A stretch of 64,000 nucleotides of DNA from a virus, in IMG/VR virus record IMGVR_UViG_3300032157_000001, positions 186,001-250,000 of that record, one strand, 5' to 3'. Below, one piece after another: positions 1-6,359 of the stretch; positions within the stretch are counted from its first letter, which is position 1; each line of letters begins with the position of its first letter. The translations under genes and the position numbers were made by a program. Under the pieces are notes generated by a model. The model had not been told where the DNA came from. It made no database searches and worked only from the letters and a program-made list of their open reading frames with translations.

Positions 1-1
1 C

Positions 2-457
2 ACACCAGAAGAACATCAAAAAAGATTAGACGATCATGAAATATCTGCCCTAGAGTGTTACTTCTTGCCACGAGAAATGGTACTCTTTACCGCCAATCAT
101 CCACTGAACAAAGAGAACGTCGAGTTTAAATTCAAACTTGACTTAGGCAAACTCAGACACTCTCTATCGGCTAAGTCATCAAACAGTTGGGTTAAAGCAA
201 AAAAGAAACTTACTGTTGAAAAGGATTATGATGTCAACATCGGAAAGAAGAGTTTATTTCATGCCATGCGAATAATCACCTTCGGCATCCAGATCGCAAT
301 GACTGGTCGTATCGTTGATTATGGTGCTTGCAATCACATCAATCATAGCATCTCTCTTCAGTCAGATATGTGGCCAGAATTGTTTGAGACGTATAAAAAA
401 TATTACAACAGACTACTATCTGATTTCCGGGTAGTTGCTCCGAAAGAAATTGCATGA
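2..457 (+). CDS. Nucleotidyltransferase-like protein, C-terminal part (truncated by window edge)
   Basis: The frame is open from base 2, so the true start lies outside the window; the first in-window candidate starts (TTG 65, ATG 77) are probably internal. The visible segment has KSLFHAMRI, FGIQIA and RIVDYGA, a pattern I associate with the C-terminal region of phage nucleotidyltransferase-like proteins. The catalytic Gly-Ser and Asp-x-Asp motifs would lie upstream and cannot be checked. The stop overlaps the next start in an ATGA junction (454), so the two genes are probably co-translated. Family assignment is from memory of motif shape and is tentative. Confidence 0.5.
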   Translation, partial: TPEEHQKRLDDHEISALECYFLPREMVLFTANHPLNKENVEFKFKLDLGKLRHSLSAKSSNSWVKAKKKLTVEKDYDVNIGKKSLFHAMRIITFGIQIAMTGRIVDYGACNHINHSISLQSDMWPELFETYKKYYNRLLSDFRVVAPKEIA

Positions 458-885
458 CACTCCAAGAAGAACGGTTGACCTTTCTTAATGACATGGTGTA
501 CTACTACGGGAGCAACGTTAAACGTAGAGCCGTTTTTGGTGAACCACATTTTCGTCAATCAAAGTACAAAACTGAGGATGGGCGTTGTTGTCCTGTTGGT
601 AGATTCATACCCAAAGAAAAGAATCCGGAAAAGTTGAATGGTAGCTTAAAGAATCTTTGGATAAGCAATCCAGAAAATAACACAAGAATTTTTGTTGAAG
701 CTGTAGATTATGTACCTCATAAAATTTATATGTTGGGGCCAAAATTCTTGGACGCTGTGACAGGACTCCATGATACTGATTCGTATTGGTATAAGTTTGG
801 TTTAAATTATTTGGGTCAGATGCGTTACAATCAAATAGTCAAAGATTATTGTGATATTGTACTGGACTATGAAAATTACTTCTAA
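454..885 (+). CDS. Conserved phage hypothetical protein with DGRCCPVGRFIP motif
   Basis: A 143-residue protein starting in an ATGA overlap with the preceding gene and ending one base into the next ATG. Residues 41-52 read DGRCCPVGRFIP, a compact Gly/Cys motif like one I have seen in other phage hypotheticals. Signal peptide and membrane segments are absent. The aromatic, acidic C-terminus (CDIVLDYENYF) suggests a folded cytoplasmic protein. Function is unknown. Confidence 0.7.
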   Translation: MTLQEERLTFLNDMVYYYGSNVKRRAVFGEPHFRQSKYKTEDGRCCPVGRFIPKEKNPEKLNGSLKNLWISNPENNTRIFVEAVDYVPHKIYMLGPKFLDAVTGLHDTDSYWYKFGLNYLGQMRYNQIVKDYCDIVLDYENYF

Positions 886-1349
886 TGTATATTAATGATC
901 AGAGCATTACTGCGGGTAATAAAAGCATAGCAACTTTCTTGGGGTATGAGTATGTTCCAAACAATTCGTCCAACCGTGGAAATCCAACCTATCAAGATGG
1001 TACTCTGATGCTACATGGATTCTGGCGTAGAAAATATACGAGTTTGACCGATTTGGTTTTCACATCAAAAGATGGTCTTCCACTAACGATATACACACCA
1101 AAACTATTATATCATAATAGTTGGGATGATCTCATGAGGATTGTCGTAAGATTAGAGAATTTGTCCGACTATGTTGTTGAAGTTACAATGGATAAGGTTC
1201 ATGTTGAATTGAGAGCAACACACGAAGATGAGGACAGGTCATTCCATATCTCAGTCCAGTACAAGAAGAATGATTTCTTCGAGAGAAGAAAGACACTGTG
1301 GTATTGTGTTGCTAACTTCTGTGAGCACTACAATAAGCAATTCAATTAA
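885..1349 (+). CDS. Hypothetical protein
   Basis: A 154-residue protein whose ATG shares its first base with the stop of the preceding gene. It has a central NSWDDLMRIVVRLE segment, a W-D-x-L-M-x-V-V pattern common in Bacteroidetes phage hypotheticals, and a basic C-terminus. It is the last gene of the leftmost plus-strand operon and converges on the minus-strand gene ending at 1342, overlapping it by 8 bases. Confidence 0.7.
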   Translation: MYINDQSITAGNKSIATFLGYEYVPNNSSNRGNPTYQDGTLMLHGFWRRKYTSLTDLVFTSKDGLPLTIYTPKLLYHNSWDDLMRIVVRLENLSDYVVEVTMDKVHVELRATHEDEDRSFHISVQYKKNDFFERRKTLWYCVANFCEHYNKQFN

Positions 1350-1590
1350 AGACTCGGTGATACATCTCGTATGGCCATTCAATCTGAAGGTCATACACAC
1401 AGTCCCAAATTTTTTCGACGATAGCCTTATGCTTACCGTATTTGAAAATAAGGTCGTTTTTCTTGATGGGTGTTTTGCGCAGGTTGGAGTAGTAGATTTC
1501 CTGCCATATCTTAATTAAGAGCATCATTTTTTGACGATCAAATGTCTCCCCGGATGGTTTCACATCCTTGTAGCTAACTCCCTTTTTCAT
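1342..1590 (-). CDS. Small basic hypothetical protein
   Basis: An 82-residue Lys/Trp/Tyr-rich protein (residues 21-33 MMLLIKIWQEIYY). It lies 3 nt downstream of the 1594-1890 gene on the same strand and probably shares the promoter at 1897-1906. No family is recognised. Confidence 0.6.
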   Translation of the reverse strand: MKKGVSYKDVKPSGETFDRQKMMLLIKIWQEIYYSNLRKTPIKKNDLIFKYGKHKAIVEKIWDCVYDLQIEWPYEMYHRVFN

Positions 1591-1593
1591 GAC

Positions 1594-1890
1594 TTAGTAT
1601 TTGGGTTTTTTGGAAGCCTTTATTTTCCTCGTTGGCACCTTGCAGAAGGCAACGACATCGTTCAAATTTCCCCCGTTTTCAAGCGTCAGGTAAAGCTTTC
1701 TCAAAGAGTCCACTCTAGGGTTGTTTACATACTGAAGATCGCTCAGGATCGTTTCTAGGCCTTTTAGAAGGTCAGGTTTCGCTGGCTCTACTTTTTTGGC
1801 CACAACAGCCCTCGGTTTCGCGATTTTAACGGGATTTTGAACCAGTACTGGCTCTTTTGGGGTGATTCCGATGTTGAAGATATTGAACAT
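1594..1890 (-). CDS. Small Pro/Lys-rich hypothetical protein
   Basis: A 98-residue protein with a hydrophobic start (MFNIFNIGI), a Pro/Lys-rich low-complexity stretch around residues 11-40, a helical centre and a very basic tail (TRKIKASKKPKY). The start is fixed by the phage-type promoter that ends 6 nt upstream. The gene contains one of the five perfect CCAGTACTGG palindromes (1842-1851). No function recognised. Confidence 0.65.
   Translation of the reverse strand: MFNIFNIGITPKEPVLVQNPVKIAKPRAVVAKKVEPAKPDLLKGLETILSDLQYVNNPRVDSLRKLYLTLENGGNLNDVVAFCKVPTRKIKASKKPKY
1842..1851. repeat. CCAGTACTGG palindrome, copy 1
   Basis: A perfect 10-bp palindrome inside the 1594-1890 gene. It is one of five identical copies in the window; see the finding on this motif. 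Confidence 0.7.
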
Positions 1891-1896
1891 ACTACC

Positions 1897-1906
1897 TTAT
1901 ACGCGA
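1897..1906 (-). promoter_or_regulatory. Phage-type promoter (TCGCGTATAA)
   Basis: A variant of the TTACGTATAA motif, read on the minus strand, ending 6 nt before the ATG at 1890. This is the same spacing as at most other copies. Confidence 0.65.
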
Positions 1907-1927
1907 TTTTGGCGCTTAAGGTTTCAC

Positions 1928-2080
1928 TCAGGTTGGAGAAATGTAATAAAATAGGATGACAAACATCGTCACTATGAGGTATGCCGTTGCTGCACCGATC
2001 AGAATTGCGGTCAAAATAAACGCCACAATATTAAGTCTCATTGCTATCTCCATGAGTTTGGTCATGTTGATCTTGCTCAT
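1928..2080 (-). CDS. Single-span small membrane protein
   Basis: About 50 residues if started at the ATG at 2080 (MSKINMTKLM...); a longer form starting at 2137 is possible. One strong hydrophobic segment covers most of the second half (LNIVAFILTAIL onward to VTMFVILFYYI), so it is probably an inner-membrane miniprotein. No family is recognisable at this length. Confidence 0.55.
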   Translation of the reverse strand: MSKINMTKLMEIAMRLNIVAFILTAILIGAATAYLIVTMFVILFYYISPT

Positions 2081-2137
2081 CGTTTCCTTTAAGTGATTGT
2101 ATGACGATAACCAAAAAGAATGCAGCATAGATTGCAA

Positions 2138-2322
2138 TAAAAATGTTAAAGAAAATCATTGGGTTTAGTTTAAAAACTGCAGCCACATGGAAGGTTTTAT
2201 ATGCTCGGTTTCACTCCGGTCTTACGTTAAACATCCATGCGGCCCCTTACGTTATCCCCCTTATCACCAGTGTGCTGGTTTACGGTAGGTTCCCATATTA
2301 GTTTGCAGAAAAAAAAAAAGCG
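2138..2322. other. Intergenic stretch ahead of the tRNA block
   Basis: About 185 nt without a credible reading frame. It contains an A11 run at 2309-2319, a U-run in minus-strand RNA, placed just downstream of the last tRNA-like gene. It could end the tRNA transcript, although I see no strong hairpin directly before it. Confidence 0.4.
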
Positions 2323-2428
2323 TAGGGGCAAATGGATTTGAACCATTGCGGGACTTTGTCTTTTAATATCATAAGACATTACCACTAACACACCGCTAAG
2401 TGCCGCTCTACCACTGAGCTACACCCCT
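2323..2428 (-). tRNA. tRNA-like gene with enlarged anticodon/variable region (about 105 nt)
   Basis: Read on the minus strand: acceptor AGGGGTG pairs with TGCCCCT (two wobble pairs), the D-arm is GCTC-AGTGGTA-GAGC, and the T-arm is AATGG-TTCAAAT-CCATT. The middle is abnormal. A candidate anticodon stem GGCAC/GTGTT encloses an 8-nt loop (TTAGCGGT), and a second hairpin GTCTT/AAGAC lies in an oversized 39-nt variable region. The amino-acid identity cannot be assigned. It could be a functional odd tRNA, a decaying one, or a tRNA-like RNA. Confidence 0.6.
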
Positions 2429-2439
2429 ATATAAAATTG

Positions 2440-2585
2440 TGGAAAGAAAAGGATTCGAACCTTTGAACTTTCTTCTCGCATTTTACTACATTAAAATGAG
2501 GGTGCATCCATCACATTAATGTCCATACGTACATTAAAAGACAACCCTAATTGGATTGCGCATTTAGCCGCTTTGCTATCTTTCC
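2440..2585 (-). tRNA. tRNA-like gene with a 77-nt insertion after the anticodon arm
   Basis: Acceptor GGAAAGA/TCTTTCC pairs perfectly and the T-arm is AAAGG-TTCGAAT-CCTTT. The D-arm (GCA...TGC) resembles that of the adjacent tRNA-Tyr. The candidate anticodon arm is CAATC-CAATTAG-GGTTG, which lacks the usual U33. About 77 nt then separate it from the T-arm, holding two perfect 7-bp hairpins (TTAATGT/ACATTAA and CATTTTA/TAAAATG). Its 5' end lies one base from the CCA end of tRNA-Tyr, which supports the mapped ends. Specificity is not assignable. Confidence 0.55.
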
Positions 2586-2586
2586 T

Positions 2587-2672
2587 TGGTGGGAAGAGGC
2601 AGATTCGAACTACCGAACTCCGAAGAGACCCTGTTTACCACAGGGCGTGTTTAGCCACTTCACTATCTTCCC
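2587..2672 (-). tRNA. tRNA-Tyr (GTA), CCA encoded
   Basis: Acceptor GGGAAGA/TCTTCCC, 3-bp D-stem GTG/CAC, anticodon stem CCCTG/CAGGG, a class II variable arm (TCTCTTCGGAG), T-arm GGTAG-TTCGAAT-CTGCC and an encoded CCA. The loop is TGGTAAA, giving anticodon GTA with A37. Position 33 is G instead of the nearly universal U. Class II shape plus GTA makes tyrosine the clear assignment. Confidence 0.85.
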
Positions 2673-2690
2673 GTAATTTTTTTCCAATGA

Positions 2691-3230
2691 GGTCAGAGAT
2701 TTGGTATGGAGCTTGCACCTACCAGACTGTACGTTTTTATACGGAGCAACAAAACCTCTGCGCTTAAAATCCTCTCTTCCTCAATGGTATTTGATGAACT
2801 AATTCGGGTCTCTGCATCATCACACTTAAGTGCTGGCTGTATCTTTTAAACAGACTTCTAGCAAGGACTTTTGACCCACTCACCAATGTGCATCGTAGCA
2901 GTCCTTCCGGCTAACACATAGTTTAGATCGTTTCATCAAATGAGATAATATCAAAATCAAAAGCACTTATCGAGTTAGAAGATCAATTCGTTTATCAGCG
3001 CCGCTTTCTCTATCCATATCAACGTTGAATCCTTGCGGACGAATTACGACTGGTTTTCAAGAATATACATCTGACTCACACATGTCTAATCCCCAATGCC
3101 TTGTTGAGGGGGCAACTTGAAGACATTAGTCTCCTTGGGTTTAACCGATGATTCTGACATTAATGATTAGGTGATACAGGGTATGCGCCGTGCCGTTATG
3201 AGGGGTTACACAACATCCCTCCCCACACCG
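2691..3230 (-). ncRNA. Possible structured RNA region within the tRNA transcript
   Basis: About 540 nt without a credible gene. On the minus strand it holds several strong inverted repeats: GGTGATACA/TGTATCACC (9 bp, enclosing about 50 nt, roughly 3170-3240), ATGTCT/AGACAT flanking CCCC/GGGG, and AAGGACT/AGTCCTT. The density of pairing suggests one or more structured RNAs or degenerate tRNA-like units. No known family is recognised and orientation is assumed from the flanking tRNAs. Confidence 0.35.
2736..2745 (-). promoter_or_regulatory. Possible phage-type promoter (CTCCGTATAA) for tRNA-Tyr
   Basis: Matches the CGTATAA core on the minus strand, about 63 nt upstream of the tRNA-Tyr 5' end. 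No ORF starts nearby, so any transcript would be RNA-only. A single partial match, therefore weak. Confidence 0.35.
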
Positions 3231-3261
3231 TGTATCACCATTTCTTCAAAGAACGTATTTG

Positions 3262-3338
3262 TGTAGACAGATGGACTCGAACCACCGACCTTGGGGAATG
3301 TTTGACCCCACGCTCTACCAATACTGAGCTACATCCAC
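3262..3338 (-). tRNA. tRNA gene with a 9-nt anticodon loop, specificity uncertain
   Basis: Acceptor GTGGATG/TGTCTAC (wobbles), D-arm GCTC-AGTATTGGTA-GAGC, anticodon stem TGGGG/CCCCA, variable loop AGGTC and T-arm GGTGG-TTCGAGT-CCATC are tRNA-like. The anticodon loop is TCAAACATT, two bases longer than normal (or a 7-nt loop closed by a U-U mismatch). CCA is not encoded. The register of the anticodon cannot be fixed. Confidence 0.7.
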
Positions 3339-3348
3339 TATTATCTTG

Positions 3349-3418
3349 TGCGGACAGATGGATTCGAACCACCGACACAGGGAGTAGTCCCTTGCTCTAC
3401 CAACTGAGCTACATCCAC
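3349..3418 (-). tRNA. tRNA gene with a shortened (14-nt) anticodon arm
   Basis: Acceptor GTGGATG/TGTCCGC, D-arm GCTC-AGTTGGTA-GAGC, T-arm GGTGG-TTCGAAT-CCATC and variable loop GTGTC are canonical. The segment between positions 26 and 44 is 14 nt rather than 17: AGGGA-CTAC-TCCCT. With the full 5-bp stem only four loop bases remain, as if the three anticodon bases had been removed from a CT-NNN-AC loop. A Val-like (TAC) origin is possible. Decoding ability is doubtful. Confidence 0.65.
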
Positions 3419-3485
3419 GTGATTTTCTTGCGACAGTAATACCGAGTCTAGGACATTGCATGTCACTTATCGTAAGAAAAAAATC

Positions 3486-3926
3486 TTACTTGTATTCCAA
3501 GAACACAACGTTCGCATTACCATCCTTCACGAAAATTCCGTGAGAGATTGTTTCATGGTTGTTGTAGTTGATAGAATCCTCCAATGCTTTCTGGACATAC
3601 ACTGTGTGTCCCTTTTCGTTATAGGGGTGCAAACTTTCAAAACGAATTTCGTACTCCTTACGACCTCTCAAGAAATCAGCAACTTTTTTCAAGAGAGATT
3701 TGTCTTCTGCATACCCAATAGATAGCAGCACCTTTCCGCTCAATTCGTTATACTCGGCAGAGATGTCCTTTGGTTCGATGTTGTTACTGTTTAGAAAGTT
3801 GTTAACCTCATAATGAGTTAACGAACCATCAGCCAAAGTTTGTGCTCCCGGAGCATCAATTGTGAAAAGTTTAGCCTTTTTCATTTTATTGTTTTGTTTG
3901 TTATTTTTGTCAGTATCTCTAGCCAT
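3486..3926 (-). CDS. Hypothetical protein inside the tRNA block
   Basis: 146 residues from the ATG at 3926, or 132 from an internal ATG at 3884 (MKKAKLF), after a Lys/Asn-rich leader. The protein mixes acidic and basic residues with no signal peptide or membrane span (mid-region EVNNFLNSNNIEPKDIS). It is the only convincing protein gene between the tRNA groups, so it may be carried on the same minus-strand transcript. No family recognised. Confidence 0.65.
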   Translation of the reverse strand: MARDTDKNNKQNNKMKKAKLFTIDAPGAQTLADGSLTHYEVNNFLNSNNIEPKDISAEYNELSGKVLLSIGYAEDKSLLKKVADFLRGRKEYEIRFESLHPYNEKGHTVYVQKALEDSINYNNHETISHGIFVKDGNANVVFLEYK

Positions 3927-4086
3927 CTACAAGGCGTGTTTATCCACATAGTAGTTCTGCATTTACTCACTGCAGTAAGCATTCACAGCCACCGAGACTT
4001 GTGGTATGTGTCGTACTTGAAGCACCCTACCTCGTGCCAATGTAGGCTCACGCATATTTAAGCTGGCTACTCTTCAAATACATTTG
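3927..4086 (-). other. Gene-free spacer in the tRNA block
   Basis: About 160 nt with no credible reading frame and no tRNA T-loop signature. Short inverted repeats occur (for example around ACTCACTGCAGTAAG), but no family is evident. Confidence 0.3.
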
Positions 4087-4159
4087 ACCGGAAGAAGGGG
4101 TTCGAACCCTCGACCACCCGATTTAGAGGCGGGTACTCTACCAACTGAGCTACTTCCAG
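4087..4159 (-). tRNA. tRNA with CTA anticodon (predicted UAG reader)
   Basis: This is the one tRNA in the block whose length fits standard numbering throughout. Acceptor CTGGAAG/CTTCCGG, TA, D-arm GCTC-AGTTGGTA-GAGT, A26, stem CCCGC/TCGGG (C31-T39 mismatch), loop CTCTAAA, variable TGGTC, T-arm GAGGG-TTCGAAC-CCCTT. With U33 and A37 in place, positions 34-36 read CTA, which pairs with the amber codon UAG. If the mismatch instead marks an enlarged 9-nt loop, the anticodon call changes. CCA is not encoded and the discriminator is T. Confidence 0.7.
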
Positions 4160-4207
4160 TAGTTAAGTGAAGGCCCACTGTCCTGACCCCTAGACGAACT
4201 GTCCTTT

Positions 4208-4360
4208 CGGAGAGTAATGGATTCGAACCAATGTTTGCGGGACTCCACTTTTAAATCTTTACGTTCACAAATATGCAGACTTTACTCCATGCGAACTTAA
4301 TCTAACAAGTCGCGGCTGCTACCAATGCGCCCACCATGTTCCATCGTGACTTAACACTCC
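4208..4360 (-). tRNA. Degenerate or insertion-bearing tRNA-like element
   Basis: A clear T-arm (ATTGG-TTCGAAT-CCATT, one mismatch) followed by ACTCTCC can pair with a GGAGTGT about 150 nt upstream on the minus strand (6 of 7 pairs), giving a length close to the 146-nt element at 2440-2585. A candidate anticodon stem GACTT/AAGTT encloses GTTAGATT. It shares the string GTCCCGCAA before the T-arm with the element at 2323-2428. The 5' limit and function are uncertain. Confidence 0.4.
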
Positions 4361-4385
4361 ATGCATGGGATTTGTTACTAGACCT

Positions 4386-4604
4386 TTAGGCTGCTAGGCC
4401 CAATTTCTTTTCAAGGTTATGAATTTCCTTACCGATCCTCGTTTTGTCCTGCTCTGTGTGAGCGGTCGTTTGAGTTGTTGATGTGGAATATCCTTTACTC
4501 CTTTTCTTATTTTCAACTCGTACTGGCTTCTTTCCAGTTGCCAGAACTTGTTTGAGACGTTCAAGAGTTCTTTTCTTTCTGTCCTTTTGTCTTTGTGTTG
4601 CCAT
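4386..4604 (-). CDS. Small highly basic protein
   Basis: A 72-residue protein rich in Lys/Arg/Gln/Thr (starts MATQRQKDRKKRTLERLK), probably nucleic-acid binding or structural. A predicted helix at each end flanks a Ser/Thr-rich middle. The phage-type promoter CCGTATAA ends 8 nt upstream, inside the preceding gene. No family recognised. Confidence 0.65.
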   Translation of the reverse strand: MATQRQKDRKKRTLERLKQVLATGKKPVRVENKKRSKGYSTSTTQTTAHTEQDKTRIGKEIHNLEKKLGLAA

Positions 4605-4791
4605 CTTTTGTATTATACGGTTTGTGGTAGTAAAAGGTTGTGGTGGAATTGAAATAATCTATGATTTTTTCATTGGGACATTTGGTGCATTCACACACTG
4701 TAATTGGCCCATCCCAAGCTACTTCTTTCCAGTCACATACCCACGTATGTTTTGTGAAGACAAATCTAAAAAATTTTTTAATCTTCTCCAT
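4561..4791 (-). CDS. Small Cys-motif protein
   Basis: A 76-residue protein with C-x-C-x2-C (CECTKC) near residues 33-38 and a nearby upstream Cys, suggesting a small metal-binding site. Its last part overlaps the 4386-4604 gene by 44 nt and contains that gene's promoter, so the C-terminal tail could be under dual constraint. It follows the 4778-4909 gene with a short overlap. Confidence 0.55.
   Translation of the reverse strand: MEKIKKFFRFVFTKHTWVCDWKEVAWDGPITVCECTKCPNEKIIDYFNSTTTFYYHKPYNTKDGNTKTKGQKEKNS
4613..4622 (-). promoter_or_regulatory. Phage-type promoter (AACCGTATAA)
   Basis: CGTATAA core on the minus strand, ending 8 nt before the ATG at 4604. It lies within the 4561-4791 gene. 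Confidence 0.6.
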
Positions 4792-4909
4792 GCTTTTTTC
4801 GACAAAATAATTTGTTGGCTTTTTTCTTTTTGTCTGTCGTTATCATTGGCTTTACCGGATGCGTAGTTTCACGCATAACCTTCTTGGCCATCTTAAGACG
4901 ATCAATCAT
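4778..4909 (-). CDS. Very small basic protein
   Basis: 43 residues from an ATG at 4909 that overlaps the stop of the upstream gene (ATGATTGA). A longer form from 4987 would overlap that gene by 86 nt and is less likely. Strongly basic with KKKKANK near the end. No family. Confidence 0.45.
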   Translation of the reverse strand: MIDRLKMAKKVMRETTHPVKPMITTDKKKKANKLFCRKKHGED

Positions 4910-5303
4910 CGTTATCTTCAACGACTTTCTTTTTCTTTTCGAATTTGAAGTAGGCTTCATAGCTTTCATTGTATCCGGGTTTATCAAACATTACACTCCA
5001 ACCCGCTTTTCGGAAAATAGGCTCAAAGTCCAATTGATGTCGATCAAATAAACTATGACGTAATTTTTCTGTTTCCTCAACACCTTTGACTTTAAAATAC
5101 TCCTTGATAACATCCTCTTGTTTAAACGAAGCACTTCTTCGTGAAGAATCCAAATTTTTAATGATCAAATTGTTGACTGCCGTTATCATCTCTGGTTCAA
5201 AAGAGTCAAGTCTTTTTCTAGCAGCCTCTTGAGGTGTTATTGGTTGTACCAATTCTTTCGGTAAAACCTCATCGGGTGTCAATGCAGAAACTTTATCGTT
5301 CAT
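4902..5303 (-). CDS. Phage hypothetical protein
   Basis: A 133-residue soluble protein with a Pro-rich N-terminus (VLPKELVQPITPQEAARKRL), a central helix pair and an acidic/lysine tail. It sits 6 nt downstream of the RNA ligase gene in the same operon. I do not recognise the family, though the layout of helix, F-x-I-F-R-K-A-G-W and a lysine-rich end fits a compact single domain. Confidence 0.7.
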   Translation of the reverse strand: MNDKVSALTPDEVLPKELVQPITPQEAARKRLDSFEPEMITAVNNLIIKNLDSSRRSASFKQEDVIKEYFKVKGVEETEKLRHSLFDRHQLDFEPIFRKAGWSVMFDKPGYNESYEAYFKFEKKKKVVEDNDD

Positions 5304-5309
5304 ATAATA

Positions 5310-6359
5310 TTAATTTTCGTCATCAACCATAAATGGTTTAGCCCACTTAGGTCTAATTTTCTTCCAAATAGCTCTTGAGTAATCCTTTCCATCAAGCATA
5401 TCAAATAGAATTCCAGCGTCACATTCTTTTTGAGAAAGGATCATCATAGCTTGCTCTCTACGTGTAGCAAACTTAGGACTAACAATTTGGTTATCTTCCA
5501 TGAATCTTTTGTGGTTATACTCCAACGTTGTGTACTTACCATTAAGACCCTCGGCTGTTCTACGAATAAACGCATCGAATTCATCTGGTGTTCTTTCCAA
5601 CAATTCATCGAACGACTTGTTTTGTGACAAGTATTCCCACACGGTAACGTTGGACACACCAGTAACAACAGAGTGAAGTCTGCAATACTCTTCGTACTTT
5701 AACTTCATGCGGAAGCCGTTGGAGAACACAATGATGTATCCTTCACGCTGCATATCCTTGTCGTCACGTAATTTTGTAAAGTCGTTTACACCATCGTACT
5801 TCTTAACGATTTCAAATCCGATGTCTTCTAACGGTAAGTCTTTACCACTCTTGTTGTCAACAACAGCAAGCAATACAAGATCATCCTTACCCTTGTAGTC
5901 TACAACGATACGGTTTTCCGGATAGATAATTTCGAACAGGTATGTTGCACCCTTGTTCAATTTATCAAATGTATGTTGGTAACGAGAGTATAGAACTTCG
6001 TTAGCGTGTTTTGATTGATCGCTCTGGAAGCTACCTCTTGAAGCCATGTATGGGCTGTTTCTCAACCAGTACAAGATACCCAACGATCCATCCATCTTTT
6101 CGTATGCGTCAAATGGAAGCGTAGGAATCTGCTCCGGCTTAAGTTGTTCATAGTTAAAGAACTTCTCAAACGGACGAGCAACGATATTCATATCTCCATC
6201 CAAGATCAATCCTCTTGTTAGAAGTGTGATCTCATTCCAGAGGTTTTCGAATTGGGCTTTACGAGTATAGTTGTATATAAACAAGTCTGCATCAGGGTGT
6301 TTTTGCACCATGACGTACTCGTTTGCCAACATCTCACGTAATAACTCCTTGTTTATCAT
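5310..6359 (-). CDS. rnlA: RNA ligase, T4 Rnl1 (RnlA) family
   Basis: A 349-residue ATP-dependent RNA ligase. The nucleotidyl-transfer Lys is K88 in EKMDGS (motif I). The upstream RG pair is at 49-50, motif III is YLFE at 140-143, motif IV is EGYIIVF at 206-212, and motif V is KLKY at 219-222. The length is close to T4 Rnl1. In T4, Rnl1 with polynucleotide kinase reseals tRNA cut by host anticodon nucleases. No kinase/phosphatase partner is seen in the window. Its operon runs towards the tRNA block, and the start overlaps the previous gene's stop. Confidence 0.92.
   Translation of the reverse strand: MINKELLREMLANEYVMVQKHPDADLFIYNYTRKAQFENLWNEITLLTRGLILDGDMNIVARPFEKFFNYEQLKPEQIPTLPFDAYEKMDGSLGILYWLRNSPYMASRGSFQSDQSKHANEVLYSRYQHTFDKLNKGATYLFEIIYPENRIVVDYKGKDDLVLLAVVDNKSGKDLPLEDIGFEIVKKYDGVNDFTKLRDDKDMQREGYIIVFSNGFRMKLKYEEYCRLHSVVTGVSNVTVWEYLSQNKSFDELLERTPDEFDAFIRRTAEGLNGKYTTLEYNHKRFMEDNQIVSPKFATRREQAMMILSQKECDAGILFDMLDGKDYSRAIWKKIRPKWAKPFMVDDEN

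Noticed and set aside
2519-3439. Plus-strand ORFs across the tRNA block
   Set aside because: They are antisense reads through tRNA genes; the repeated W-T-R-T-T-D or R-I-R-T-T peptides come from the conserved T-arm sequence.
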